A stretch of 64,000 nucleotides of DNA from Streptomyces hygroscopicus subsp. hygroscopicus (GCF_030269125.1 NZ_BSSM01000003.1:526240-590239); one strand, 5' to 3'; shown: positions 1 to 9,229, numbered from the stretch's first letter. Program-made: numbers and translations. Notes: generated from the letters alone by a model not told the origin.

Positions 1-54
1 CAGCCCCTGATGAAGAACATCAAGGTGCGAGTCGCGCCCAGCCCCGAGGACTGA
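1..54 (+). CDS. 3' end of an unidentified upstream gene (partial)
   Basis: The window opens inside an open plus-strand frame that ends with QPLMKNIKVRVAPSPED and a TGA at 52-54. Only 17 residues are visible, too few to assign a family. The next start codon (cydA, 63) lies 8 bases downstream, so this gene is probably the upstream member of the cydAB transcription unit. Confidence 0.5.
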   Translation, partial: QPLMKNIKVRVAPSPED

Positions 55-62
55 TCCCGGCC

Positions 63-1490
63 ATGACGACAGCCGAGTCGCTCGCCCACCTGCCCGCCCT
101 GGCCGCCGCCGCGGAACCCGCGCAACTGCTGCCCGCCCGCGAGCAGATGGCCTTCACCCTCGGGTTCCACATCATCCTGGTGCCCTTCGGCATCGCCCTG
201 ACCACGCTCATGCTCATCGCCCACCACCGGGGGCTGCGCAAGGGCGACGCCGAGGCGCTGCTGCTGGCCCGCCGCTGGTCGAAGGCGGCCGCCGTGCTGT
301 TCGCGGTCGGCGCCATCACCGGCACCGTCCTCTCCTTCGAACTGGGCATCCTATGGCCCAGGTTGATGCGCGACTACGGCTCCGCCTTCGGCTTCCCTTT
401 CGCGATCGAGGGCCTGTTCTTCTTCCTCGAAGCCATCTTCGTCTCCCTCTACATCTACGGCTGGGGCCGGATGCGGCCCTGGGCGCACTTCTGGACCGGC
501 GTTCCCGTCTGTCTGGCGGGCATCGGCGGCACGGCCTCGGTGGTCGCCGCCAACGCCTGGATGAACCAGCCCGGCGGCATCACCGTCGAACACGGAAAGG
601 TGGTCGCCGTACGTCCCGCTGAGGTGTTCTTCAACGGCGCCTTCTGGCTGGAGTTCTGGCACATGTTCCTCGCGGCGTACATCGTCGCCGGCTTCGTCGT
701 GGCCGGGGTCTACGCGGTGGGCATGCTGCGCGGCCGGCGCGACCGCTACCACCGGGTGGGCTTCCTCACCGGATTCGTCACCGCCGCCTGCGCCCTGCCG
801 CTGCAGATCCTCGTCGGGGACACCATCGCCCGGCAGGTCTTCGACGACGAGCCCGCGAAGTTCGCGTCGATCGAACTCCTGCCCGTCACCGGCTCCCACG
901 TGCCCGAGACCCTGGGCGGCGCGCTGGTCGACGGCAAGGTGCGCTACGGCATCAAGGTGCCCGACATGGCGTCCTTGCTGGCCGGCTTCAAGCCGTCCAC
1001 GACCATCAGGGGACTGGAGGCCGTCCCGGCCGACGTCCGGCCCGACGACGCACAGGCGAACATCGTCCACTGGGCGTTCGACGTCATGGTGGGCACCTCC
1101 TTCCTGATGCTCGCCGTCGTCCTGTGGTTCGGCTGGCTGTGGTGGCGGCGCCGCTCCCAACTCACGGCCGGCCGTTGGTTCCTGCGGGTGGCCTCCGTAT
1201 GCGGGCTCGTGGCGGTCGTCTGTCTGGAGAGCGGCTGGGTGGTGACCGAGGTCGGCCGCCAGCCCTGGATCGTCGTCGGTCACCTCCTCACCCGGGACGC
1301 GGTGGCGACCAAGGGTGACCTGTGGCCCTTCTTCGGCGCCGTACTCCTGATCTACCTGGTCGTCGGTGCCGCCGCCCTGTGGGTGCTGCGGTCCATGACC
1401 CGGCGCTGGCGACAACAGGGCGACGAAGCCGTGTCCGTGCCGTACGGGCCGGAACGCTTCGCCGGTACCAGCACGGGAAAGGCGTCCTGA
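63..1490 (+). CDS. cydA: Cytochrome bd ubiquinol oxidase subunit I
   Basis: This 475-residue polytopic membrane protein is the quinol-oxidising, haem-carrying subunit of cytochrome bd oxidase. That terminal oxidase reduces O2 to water at low oxygen tension. The visible evidence is a family-typical N-terminal helix with the haem-ligand-type histidine in GFHII (His36), the EFWHMF histidine near residue 200, and the GRQPW signature near residue 400, with multiple hydrophobic helices between. The quinol-binding loop region is short, as in other actinobacterial forms. cydB follows after one base, so the two are co-transcribed. The cydDC assembly transporter is not in the window. Family assignment is firm. 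Confidence 0.95.
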   Translation: MTTAESLAHLPALAAAAEPAQLLPAREQMAFTLGFHIILVPFGIALTTLMLIAHHRGLRKGDAEALLLARRWSKAAAVLFAVGAITGTVLSFELGILWPRLMRDYGSAFGFPFAIEGLFFFLEAIFVSLYIYGWGRMRPWAHFWTGVPVCLAGIGGTASVVAANAWMNQPGGITVEHGKVVAVRPAEVFFNGAFWLEFWHMFLAAYIVAGFVVAGVYAVGMLRGRRDRYHRVGFLTGFVTAACALPLQILVGDTIARQVFDDEPAKFASIELLPVTGSHVPETLGGALVDGKVRYGIKVPDMASLLAGFKPSTTIRGLEAVPADVRPDDAQANIVHWAFDVMVGTSFLMLAVVLWFGWLWWRRRSQLTAGRWFLRVASVCGLVAVVCLESGWVVTEVGRQPWIVVGHLLTRDAVATKGDLWPFFGAVLLIYLVVGAAALWVLRSMTRRWRQQGDEAVSVPYGPERFAGTSTGKAS

Positions 1491-1491
1491 G

Positions 1492-2505
1492 ATGGCCGAC
1501 CTGGTCGCGGTGTTCCTCTTCGTCGGGGTGATCGCCTACTGCGTCCTGGGCGGCGCCGACTTCGGGGCGGGGTTCTGGGACCTGATCGCGGGCGGGGCCG
1601 GCCGCGGCCGGGAGCCCCGCCGCCTGATCGACGACTCCCTCGGCCCCGTCTGGGAGGCCAACCACACCTGGCTGATCTACTGCCTGGTCATGCTGTGGAG
1701 CGGCTTCCCGACCGCGTTCGCCGCGATGACGTCCACTCTGTACCTGCCTCTGGGGATCGCCGCACTCGGCATCGTGCTGCGCGGAGCCGGTTTCGCGTTC
1801 CGCAAGGCCTCGATCCGTACACCGGAACAGCGCGTGTACGGAGCGGTGTTCGCGCTGTCCTCGGTGCTCACGCCCTACTGTTTCGGCTCCGTCGCCGGTG
1901 CCCTGGCATCCGGGCGGGTGCCCACCCACGGCAACGGGAACGCCGTCACCAGCTGGCTGAACCCGACCAGCGCCCTCGGCGGCGTGCTCGCCGTGTTGGC
2001 CTGCGCCTACCTCGCCGCCGCCTACCTGACGGTAGCCGCCCGGCAGCAGGCGGACCCCCACCTGCTCCGCTACTTCCGCGACCGGGCAGTCGCCGCGGGC
2101 GCCGTCACCGGTGTCGTCAGCATCGCCGGCGTCTTCCTGCTGCGGGCGGACGCCCCCCGCCTGTTCCACCAGCTCAGCCACCGCGCGCTGCCTCTCGCGC
2201 TGCTCGCCGCGCTGTGCGGACTACTGGGCCTCGCCCTGCTGCGTGCCGAGCGCACCCGGGGCCTGAGGGCGACGGCGGCGGCGGCCGTCGCCCTCATCGT
2301 CAGCGGCTGGGGCGTGTCCCAGTACCCCTACATGCTCGGCACTCACCTCTCCCTCCAGGACGCCGCGTCACCGGACGCCACCCTCTGGGTGCTCGTCGGC
2401 GTCGCCTGCGCGGCGGGCGTCGTCATCCTGCCGTCCCTGGTGCTGCTGTTCCGCGTCATGGACCGCGCCGAGGCGGCGGAGCCCGCCGCGCCCGAGACGC
2501 CATGA
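1492..2505 (+). CDS. cydB: Cytochrome bd ubiquinol oxidase subunit II
   Basis: This 337-residue protein is the second integral-membrane subunit of cytochrome bd oxidase and partners CydA. The N-terminus has the family signature GGADFGAGFWDL and then GPVWEANHTWL, with about eight hydrophobic helices spread along the protein. Length matches family members of about 330-380 residues. The start is one base after the cydA stop. The stop TGA at 2503-2505 overlaps the ATG at 2502 of the broken nhaA-like gene, so cydA, cydB and nhaA were once translationally coupled. Confidence 0.95.
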   Translation: MADLVAVFLFVGVIAYCVLGGADFGAGFWDLIAGGAGRGREPRRLIDDSLGPVWEANHTWLIYCLVMLWSGFPTAFAAMTSTLYLPLGIAALGIVLRGAGFAFRKASIRTPEQRVYGAVFALSSVLTPYCFGSVAGALASGRVPTHGNGNAVTSWLNPTSALGGVLAVLACAYLAAAYLTVAARQQADPHLLRYFRDRAVAAGAVTGVVSIAGVFLLRADAPRLFHQLSHRALPLALLAALCGLLGLALLRAERTRGLRATAAAAVALIVSGWGVSQYPYMLGTHLSLQDAASPDATLWVLVGVACAAGVVILPSLVLLFRVMDRAEAAEPAAPETP

Positions 2506-2884
2506 GCACGGGAACCCCGCGCCGAGGCCACCGCGCCGGGCGAGTTCCCGCGCACCGAGACGGCCGGCGGGGCGGTCCTGCTGCTGGCCGTCGCCACGGC
2601 CCTCTCCTGGGCGAATGCCGACCTGCACGGGTACGCGAGGTTCTGGGGCACACCGGTGACCGTGAACGCCGGTGGACGGACACGGTCTGCTGCTGACCGC
2701 GCGCGGCTGGACCGACAGCGGTCTGATGACGTTCTTCTTCGTGGTGGGACTGGAGGCCCGCCGCGAGTTCGACATCCCGGGTCGCCGAGGACGTGGAGTC
2801 CGTCGACCTGAGCGGTGTGGCGGGCACTCCACCTTCTTCGCCAACGGGCGGCGGCTCTACGGCGCGAACACGTTGAGGGCAACG
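2502..2884 (+). pseudogene. nhaA: Remnant of an NhaA Na+/H+ antiporter with C-terminal thioredoxin-like domain
   Basis: Three reading frames each hold a recognisable piece. At about 2540-2670 there is an NhaA helix I region (TAGGAVLLLAVATALSWAN). At about 2672-2780 comes the downstream NhaA motif LMTFFFVVGLEARREF. At about 2778-2875 there is a thioredoxin/DsbA-like end (DVESVDLSGV, GTP, TFFANGRRLYGAN). The last piece lacks one base between GTP and TFF. The pieces sit in the order expected for actinobacterial NhaA proteins that carry a C-terminal thioredoxin fold, but the transport core between them is missing. The result is a deletion plus frameshift pseudogene. The former start overlaps the cydB stop (ATGA). 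Confidence 0.75.
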
Positions 2885-3041
2885 CGCGCTTCATACGGCG
2901 GCGACTCAGCGCTCGCCGGGGGCCCGGCCGTCTTCCGGCTCCGCAGTCTCCTCGCCCGCCGGGTTCCCGGTCTCCTCACCCGTCCGGTCCGGGAGGCGCC
3001 CTGCGTTGGTCTCCGTGCGTGCCGCGTGGGCATGCGTCTTC

Positions 3042-3944
3042 CTACTCGGCGGGCAGCAGCGTGAGCAGCTCACGCGCGTAGGCGAAGGACTCCTCCACCG
3101 TCTCCGCCTCGTACATCGTGTCCACCATGAAGTGGTCGATGCCCGTCGCGTCGTACACGGAGCGGATCGCCTCCGCCACCACAGGCACGCCCGTTCCCGC
3201 GGAGACGTTGACGCGCAGCACGGTGTCGACGTCAGCCGGCTCCCGCCCCGAGGACCGGGCCCACTCGTCGAGCAGTGCGCGCTGGGCGGCCAGGCCGTCG
3301 ACGTCGACGTAGTCCGGGACCACGCACAGCGGCAGCCAGCCGTCCGCGCGCCGAGCGACCCGGCGCAGCGCCCGCTCGGAGAGCGCCCCCAGGAACACCG
3401 GGGGACGCGGCACCCCGGCCGGCTTGAGTGGCGCGTGGTGCCGCGGCACCGACAGCAGCGACCCCGAGTACTCGGCGGGGTCCTCGGTCCACACGGATTC
3501 GAGCGCGTCGAGCAGTTCGTCCAGCAGCGCCCCGCGCCGGCCGAAGTCCCGGCCCGCCGCCTCGTACTCCTCCGGTGACCAGCCGATGCCGAAGCCGGCC
3601 AGCAGCCGTCCGCCGCTGATCAGGTCGATGGTGGTCAGCGCCCGAGCCAGTTGTACCGGCGGATACAGGGGCGCGATGAGCACATGGGAACCGAGGAGCA
3701 CGCGTTCCGTCGCCGCGGCGGCCACTCCGAGGAGCACGAACGGGTCGGCGGCGGGGTTCAGCTCCGGCGGGATGGTGGTGCCCTGCCCGCCGTAGCCGAC
3801 GCGGGGCTCCACCGCGGCCAGGTTGCGGTCCCCGACCCAGAGACTGGCGGCCCCTGCCCGCTCCACCTCCCGTGCGAACTCCGCGACCCGAGCGACCTCG
3901 AACGCCTGACGGTGGAACTGGGGAAGTGCGAATCCGATACGCAT
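3042..3944 (-). CDS. LLM-class F420-dependent oxidoreductase (luciferase-like fold)
   Basis: This 300-residue TIM-barrel protein of the luciferase-like family probably uses reduced or oxidised F420 (or FMN) to act on a small organic substrate. It starts MRIGFALPQF, as expected for the first barrel strand. It carries the helix and loop pattern of LLM proteins (RALTTIDLISGGRL, GFGIGWSPEEYEA, FLGALSERALRRVARRADGWLP). It is monocistronic, flanked by a pseudogene and a convergently placed lipoprotein gene. A second LLM paralogue lies at 16731. The substrate cannot be predicted from sequence. Confidence 0.85.
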   Translation of the reverse strand: MRIGFALPQFHRQAFEVARVAEFAREVERAGAASLWVGDRNLAAVEPRVGYGGQGTTIPPELNPAADPFVLLGVAAAATERVLLGSHVLIAPLYPPVQLARALTTIDLISGGRLLAGFGIGWSPEEYEAAGRDFGRRGALLDELLDALESVWTEDPAEYSGSLLSVPRHHAPLKPAGVPRPPVFLGALSERALRRVARRADGWLPLCVVPDYVDVDGLAAQRALLDEWARSSGREPADVDTVLRVNVSAGTGVPVVAEAIRSVYDATGIDHFMVDTMYEAETVEESFAYARELLTLLPAE

Positions 3945-4068
3945 GACTGCCTTCGCGGAGTGAGTTTGGAGGCCGGAAGCAGCCTACAACGAGAGGGACA
4001 CCAGCCAAGTCATCATCGGAACACATGTGATGTCACTGGAGGTTGACGTTACATGCCCTTGTCCGTTG

Positions 4069-4893
4069 TCAGTCGAGCAGACCGGCGGGCTGCGGCGGGG
4101 GAGTCCCGCCGGCCAGCACCGTGGTCAGCCGCGGTGCCCCCAGCCGCACGGCGAGCCCGGTGGTGAGGTGGGAGGCGTCGGCGAGACCGCCGTTGACCAG
4201 GCTGATCGCGCTGTCGCCGGACGTCATGAGCGCCACGTCGAGCGACATGGTGAACGGCACGCCCTCCGTCGTCCCCTTCGCGACGACTGACAGGGCCTGC
4301 CGCGTGCCGTCACCCTCCGGCACCGGCAGGGAGGTGACCCGCACGTCTTCGGTCCTGCCGTCGGGCCGGACTGCGGTGAAGACCCCGCACTTCTGCGGCA
4401 GGGCGCCGAACCAGCTTCGTGCCGAGCGGAGTTCCGCGGCGGGGTAGGTACCCACCTCGTAGCGCAACCGGTTGCCGTTGTCGGCGTCGAACACGGCCAC
4501 CGCCTGTGTGCCGGCGAGCGGTGTGCCGAGTACCCGGCCGCCGCTGAGCCGGTCCAGCAGCTGCTGGCAGGCGGCGGCGTACTCCTCGTGGGTGAGGCAG
4601 TCCTGGGTGTCCACCGTGCCCCGCAGCAGACCGTCGCGTCGGTCACCGGAGTCCTCGGCCTCGGTCCACTGGGACCCCAGGTACGCCTCCGTGAGGAGCG
4701 CGTGCCGCGCCTGCCGCGAGGTGAGGCTCACGGCAGGCGCGGCGGGGCCCGCCGCCCGGCCCTCCTGGTTGTTCCCGGCATTCGGCCGCCCTTGCCCCGC
4801 ACCGGCGCAGGCCGCCGCGAACAGCGAGACGCCGACGGCGAGGGCGGCGACGTAGCCGAGGCGGTTCCGGCGTGGCATGGTCATCCTGGTCAT
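4069..4893 (-). CDS. Secreted lipoprotein of unknown function
   Basis: This 274-residue protein has a basic N-terminus (MPRRNR), a hydrophobic stretch and a lipobox with the acylated Cys at about residue 29 (FAAAC). It should be exported and anchored to the outer face of the membrane. A low-complexity Gly/Asn/Ala linker follows, then a globular domain of about 210 residues that I do not recognise. It resembles in style the sensor-like lipoproteins of Streptomyces, and a similar composition is seen in the lipoprotein at 31991. Alternative in-frame starts exist at Met4 and Met6. No operon partner is close. Confidence 0.75.
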   Translation of the reverse strand: MTRMTMPRRNRLGYVAALAVGVSLFAAACAGAGQGRPNAGNNQEGRAAGPAAPAVSLTSRQARHALLTEAYLGSQWTEAEDSGDRRDGLLRGTVDTQDCLTHEEYAAACQQLLDRLSGGRVLGTPLAGTQAVAVFDADNGNRLRYEVGTYPAAELRSARSWFGALPQKCGVFTAVRPDGRTEDVRVTSLPVPEGDGTRQALSVVAKGTTEGVPFTMSLDVALMTSGDSAISLVNGGLADASHLTTGLAVRLGAPRLTTVLAGGTPPPQPAGLLD

Positions 4894-5136
4894 CTCCTCT
4901 GGTCCTCTTCCCTGCCCGAAGCCGCGGGACGTGCGGCGCGTTCACGGTCGTGCGACCCCCATGCTGACGACACCGATCTGTCGGAGCATCACTCGATCAA
5001 GCGATTCACGGAGAGCCGGTACTCACAGGGGGTTTCACACGTGTGGGGCTCTCCCGACGGCTGCTGTGGGGGGCGGGTGCCACGCCCCCTTTCCCGTCTC
5101 ATGGGGAGGGGACGCGTTCTCATGCCCGCCGCAGGG

Positions 5137-5345
5137 TCAGTCGTGGGAGGCGACGACCTTGTTCTCGTGCCTGATGGGGCCGCCGACCGTGAGACAGGTG
5201 CCGCGCTCCTTGTGCTCGACCTCCACGACGCTGCCGCTGCTGCGCAACGCGGGATCGTAGGCGATCTCCTTCATGCTGAGCACCGGAGCGCACGGGACGC
5301 CGTACTGGCGCAGGATGTCCACGGCCTCGTCCTGGCGGGGCGCAT
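5137..5345 (-). pseudogene. frc: C-terminal fragment of formyl-CoA transferase (CaiB/Frc family)
   Basis: The minus-strand frame holds about 65 residues that read like the C-terminal region of formyl-CoA:oxalate CoA-transferase: [20 protein letters not shown], then [15 protein letters not shown], then [11 protein letters not shown] full-length Frc has about 410-430 residues, so roughly five sixths is absent. No intact start is present. The homologous frame begins near 5345, where it abuts an acyl-CoA synthetase fragment on the opposite strand. Both scraps point to a lost oxalate or acyl-CoA catabolic locus. Confidence 0.7.
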
Positions 5346-5362
5346 CAGACCTCCCGACCCGC

Positions 5363-5481
5363 TGCCGTGACGCGCTCGCCCCCTACGAGGTACCGGAACG
5401 GCTTGCCGTCGTGGCCTCGCTGCCGCACGCCGCCAAGGGGGCTCTGGACCGGGGTGGGTGGCCGACCTGTACGGACACTGA
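5363..5481 (+). pseudogene. C-terminal scrap of an AMP-forming acyl-CoA synthetase
   Basis: The plus-strand sequence encodes [19 protein letters not shown] followed by KGALDR, the end of the C-terminal subdomain of adenylate-forming acyl-CoA ligases (usually LAPYKVPERV...LPRTATGKVDR). The conserved catalytic Lys region TGK has become AKG. A single-base slip then leads to ADLYGH and a TGA at 5479-5481. The remaining roughly 480 residues are gone. Together with the neighbouring Frc fragment this may be the residue of an oxalyl-CoA pathway. Confidence 0.6.
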
Positions 5482-5575
5482 GCGATGTCAAGGATCACTG
5501 TCAACATCGGTAATGTGTCGCGATGTCAGCGCGGCATGGCCACGCTATATGACTCAATATTGAAAGGTAGACTTC

Positions 5576-5944
5576 ATGTCCATCGAGGACTACACCGGCG
5601 GATCGGCACATGACTCGGACATCGTGGTCGTCACGACCAACGATGTTCCGGGCCATGGCGTGAAGCAGGTGATCGGCGAGGTGTTCGGGCTGACCGTGCG
5701 CTCCCGGCACATCGGCGCCCAGCTCGGCGCCGGGCTCAAGTCCGTGATCGGCGGTGAGCTGAAGGGGCTCACCAAGACGCTGGTGCAGGCCCGCACCGAG
5801 GCCATGGAGCGGCTCGTCGAGGCCGCCCGTGCCCGCGGCGCGAACGCGGTCCTCGCCGTGCGCTACGACGTGAACACCGCCCAGGATTCCGGCACGGAGA
5901 TCTGCGCTTACGGCACGGCCGTGGTTCTCGCCCCGGCGGCCTGA
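5576..5944 (+). CDS. YbjQ-family protein (heavy-metal-binding-domain / UPF0145)
   Basis: This 122-residue protein of the YbjQ (UPF0145) family has the full family pattern: IVVVTTNDVPG near the N-terminus, GEVFGLTVRSRHIGAQ, and the C-terminal ARGANAVLAVRYDV and GTEICAYGTAV. These small proteins form pentameric rings, and their cellular role is not established. The length is normal for the family. An AAAGG ribosome-binding site precedes the ATG by about 7 bases. A strong hairpin terminator follows at 5971, so the gene is monocistronic. Confidence 0.9.
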   Translation: MSIEDYTGGSAHDSDIVVVTTNDVPGHGVKQVIGEVFGLTVRSRHIGAQLGAGLKSVIGGELKGLTKTLVQARTEAMERLVEAARARGANAVLAVRYDVNTAQDSGTEICAYGTAVVLAPAA

Positions 5945-5970
5945 CCCGAAGCACGCCTGTGTGGCGTCCT

Positions 5971-6003
5971 GGGGCGTGAGAGGACGACAGTCTCTCACGC
6001 CCC
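5971..6003 (+). terminator. Intrinsic-type hairpin after the YbjQ gene
   Basis: A perfect 12-bp stem (GGGGCGTGAGAG at 5971-5982 pairing with CTCTCACGCCCC at 5992-6003) has a 9-base loop and is followed by a pyrimidine-rich run (TCTCCCTTTTCCC). It lies 27 bases after the stop codon of the YbjQ gene. Confidence 0.8.
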
Positions 6004-6359
6004 TCTCCCTTTTCCCTTCTTCCCGGAATTACCGGTACCGCTCCGGGATACCTTTCGAGGACTCCCCGTCCATGTACGTTCGCTGTCTCCGCACGGAAAC
6101 AGCGGGTGCTTTCCAGCCATCCTCCGTTACGTTTCCCCGTCGACGGCCATCGCGTGGTCGATGGAATCGCCCCTGGCGAGAGCCTGTCTTGAAGATCGGT
6201 ACCGGAACGCTCCCCCTGTCAGCCGAATAGAAACATGCTAACTTTTGGACACTGTGTTCGATTGGCCACCGCGGAGGTGAGGGTCGGGACGTCCTGACAG
6301 CGCCGGCTGCGTCGACGAGTGGACCGGCACCGCGGGAGAGACGGGAGCTGCTGGGGGAC
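6004..6359. other. Non-coding stretch upstream of the LuxR regulator
   Basis: No convincing coding frame was found in these 356 bases. The region is less GC-rich than its surroundings, especially around 6230-6265, as expected for a promoter. No clear -35/-10 pair can be assigned by eye. The promoter of the gene starting at 6360 should lie here. Confidence 0.5.
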
Positions 6360-9098
6360 ATGCTGTACGGGCGTGAGGTCGAACTCCGTTTGTTGTCGGA
6401 CCTGATGACCCGGAGTTCCGCCGGTGCGGGCGGCTCCTTGGTGCTGCGCGGAGAAGCCGGCATCGGCAAGACGAGCCTGCTGCGCGCGGCCCGTGAGGCC
6501 GGTGTCGCCCAGGGGTGCCGAGTGCTGTCGGCGCTCGGCGTGCAGTCCGAGGCGTCCGTCCCCTTCGCCGGACTGCACCAGGTGCTCAACCCGGTCATGC
6601 TCGAGCACAGCCATTCCCTGCCGCCACGGCAGCGCCAGGCGCTGGCCACGGCCTTCGGCATGACCGAGGGCGCGGCCCCGGAGATGTTCTCGGTCGGGCT
6701 CGCCTCGCTCGAACTGATCAGCACGCTGGCCGGCGAGTCCCCTGTCCTCCTCGTCGTGGACGACGCGCAGTGGATCGACAGACCGAGCGGCGAGGTCCTC
6801 GCCTTCGTCGCCAGACGGCTGGAAGCGGAGCGGGCCGTCATGCTGCTGGCCGTGCGCGCGGGACACGACACCGTGCTGGACGACGCGGGGCTGCCCGAGC
6901 TGGAGCTGGCCCGGCTGGACGTCGACGCGGCCCGGGACCTGCTGCGGGCCCGCGCCCCGGAACTCACGCCGGCCCTGCGCGACCGGCTCCTGGCCGAGGC
7001 GGCCGGCAACCCGCTGGCCCTCGTCGAACTCCCGGCGGCCCTCGCCGACGAAGCGGACACCAACCCCGTCCTGTCCCCGTGGCTGCCGACCACCCGGCGC
7101 CTGGAGCGTGCGTTCCTCTCGCGGGCAGCGGCGCTGCCGGAGTCCACGCAGACCGCCCTGCTGATCGCCGCGGCCGACGACGAGGGCGACCTCGGCGAGA
7201 TCCTCCAGGCCGCGGGACTGCTCGACGGCACGTCGCTGTCGGTCGACTCCTTGGAACCCGCCGTCGACGCCGGCCTCATCGACGTGCGCGGACACGAGGT
7301 CCGCTTTCGGCACCCTCTGATCCGCTCCGCCGTCTACCACGCCGCCACCCCCTCCCGACGGCTGGCCGGGCACGCCGCCCTCGCCACCGTACTGGCCGGA
7401 CAGCAGGAACGCCGGGCACGGCACCGGGCGATCGCCACCCCCGGCGTGGACGACGAGGTGGCCCTGGACCTGGAGGCGGCCGCCGTCAGGGCCTTGCGCC
7501 GGGGCGCTCCGCAGGCCGCGGCCGAGGCGCTGCGGCACGCGGCCCAGCTCAGCTCCCCGCACACCCACCGCGGCCGCCTCCTGCTGCGCTCCGCGGAGAT
7601 CAACTTCGAACTCGGCGACGTCACCACGGCCCGCCGGCAGCTGGCCGAGGTGAAGTCCGCGAATCTCGAACGAGGGCAGCGGCTCCGCCTCACCCTGTGG
7701 ACCGAGGCCCTCAACGAGGAGAGCTGGTACAGCCCGGAGCGGGTGCGGACCTTCGCGGAGGTGGCCGACCAGCTGGCCGACAGCGAGAGCGACGGAGCCG
7801 GACTCGCGCTGCGCGCACTGTGGCCGCTGTCCATCAGCTGCTGGTACGGCAACCCGACCCAGGAGACCCGCGAGATCGTCGTCGCGACGGCACGGCGCCT
7901 GCAGACCCGGGACAACGAACCCATGGTCCTGTCGATCGCCGCCTGCGCGGACCCGGTGGGAGAGGCGGCGTGGGTCATCGACCGGGCCCGCCGGCTCACC
8001 CCGGAGGCCGTGGACGATCCCGCCGAGCAGCATGCTCTGGGAGCGTCGCTGACCGCCGTCTGGGCGTTCGACCTCTCCTGGCCGTACCTGTGCGCGGCCG
8101 TCGACGGTCTGCGCCGGCAGGGCCGCCTCGGCCTGCTGGGCGAGGCGCTGGCGTCCCAGGCGTGGGCGGCGATCCACCTCGGCAAGCACCGGCTGGCGAG
8201 GACTGCGGCGGACGAGGCCAGGCGGCTGGCCCGCGACACCGGTCGGCCCCGCTGGGCGCTCGTCGCGGACCTGGCCACCGCCGCGCTGGCCAGTGAGCGG
8301 GGCGAGCCGGACCTCGCGAACGAGATAGTACGGACGACCGAGGCGGAACTGCTGTCGGTGGGTGCCCAGTCGATCCTGGGCTTCGCCCAGCTCGCCCGGG
8401 GCCTCCAGGCGATCGTCAGCAACCAGTACAACGAGGCGTTCGAGCAGCTGGCGCGGTCTCTGGACCCCAATGACATCGCCTACCACCCGTTCGTGGGGTG
8501 CGTAGGCCTCGCCGACCTGATCGAGGCGGCGGTCCGCACCGGCCGCCAGGAAGAAGCCGAGCGCCAGGCCGCCCGCCTCGACGTGCTGGCGGAGCGGACG
8601 AACGCGCCGTACCTGCGGGCCATGGCCCTGTACGTCCATCCCCTTGTCGCTTCGGACGACACGGCCGAGGCCCTCTACCAGCAGGCACTGGACACAAGGC
8701 TGCTGGCGAGCTGGCCCTTCCACCGGGCACGGCTCCAGCTGGCCTACGGGCGGTGGCTCAGGCGCCAGCGGCGGGTCGTCGAAGCGCGCCGCCCGCTACG
8801 GGCAGCCATCGAGAGCTTCGACGCGCTGGGCATCAAGGCGTTCGGCGAGGACGCGCGGACCGAACTCCGCGCGGCCGGGGAAGTGGTGGGCCGACCGGGT
8901 CACGACACGCTGGACAGTCTCACTCCGCAGGAGTTGCAGATCGCGAAGATGGCCGCCACCGGGATGACGAACCGGGAGATCGGCGCACGGCTGTTCATCT
9001 CCCACCGCACGGTCGGCCAGCACCTGCACCGCATCTTCCCCAAACTCGGCGTCACCTCTCGCGGTCAGCTGCATCTGGCCGACCTCGGCGGCGACTGA
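6360..9098 (+). CDS. LuxR-family regulator of the large ATP-binding (LAL) type
   Basis: This 912-residue transcription factor combines an N-terminal AAA/STAND-type ATPase with a C-terminal LuxR DNA-binding domain. It starts with the family-typical YGREVELRLL. It has a Walker A (GEAGIGKTSLL, about residues 31-41) and a Walker B (VLLVVDDAQWID, about 129-140), then a long alpha-helical TPR-like middle. The GerE/LuxR HTH covers about residues 855-905 (LTPQELQIAKMAATG, then SHRTVGQHLHRIFPKLGV). LAL proteins usually activate secondary-metabolite or catabolic operons after binding an inducer. No biosynthetic cluster lies next to it here, so its target is unknown. Length is normal for the family. Confidence 0.93.
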   Translation: MLYGREVELRLLSDLMTRSSAGAGGSLVLRGEAGIGKTSLLRAAREAGVAQGCRVLSALGVQSEASVPFAGLHQVLNPVMLEHSHSLPPRQRQALATAFGMTEGAAPEMFSVGLASLELISTLAGESPVLLVVDDAQWIDRPSGEVLAFVARRLEAERAVMLLAVRAGHDTVLDDAGLPELELARLDVDAARDLLRARAPELTPALRDRLLAEAAGNPLALVELPAALADEADTNPVLSPWLPTTRRLERAFLSRAAALPESTQTALLIAAADDEGDLGEILQAAGLLDGTSLSVDSLEPAVDAGLIDVRGHEVRFRHPLIRSAVYHAATPSRRLAGHAALATVLAGQQERRARHRAIATPGVDDEVALDLEAAAVRALRRGAPQAAAEALRHAAQLSSPHTHRGRLLLRSAEINFELGDVTTARRQLAEVKSANLERGQRLRLTLWTEALNEESWYSPERVRTFAEVADQLADSESDGAGLALRALWPLSISCWYGNPTQETREIVVATARRLQTRDNEPMVLSIAACADPVGEAAWVIDRARRLTPEAVDDPAEQHALGASLTAVWAFDLSWPYLCAAVDGLRRQGRLGLLGEALASQAWAAIHLGKHRLARTAADEARRLARDTGRPRWALVADLATAALASERGEPDLANEIVRTTEAELLSVGAQSILGFAQLARGLQAIVSNQYNEAFEQLARSLDPNDIAYHPFVGCVGLADLIEAAVRTGRQEEAERQAARLDVLAERTNAPYLRAMALYVHPLVASDDTAEALYQQALDTRLLASWPFHRARLQLAYGRWLRRQRRVVEARRPLRAAIESFDALGIKAFGEDARTELRAAGEVVGRPGHDTLDSLTPQELQIAKMAATGMTNREIGARLFISHRTVGQHLHRIFPKLGVTSRGQLHLADLGGD

Positions 9099-9229
9099 CG
9101 CCCCGCCCCTCGTACAGCTCCCGGGGCCGGTCGACACCGACCCGGTGCGGCAGGGCCGGAGCACCACGACGACAGCGGGCGGCCGACGGTTTTACGCACC
9201 TGCCCGTGAGCGCGCGGGCCACGGCACCG

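Noticed and set aside
6219..8723. 834-residue open frame on the minus strand
   Set aside because: It is a shadow of the LuxR-type regulator. It has Gly/Arg/Gln-rich low-complexity translation without family motifs and no start with a ribosome-binding site.
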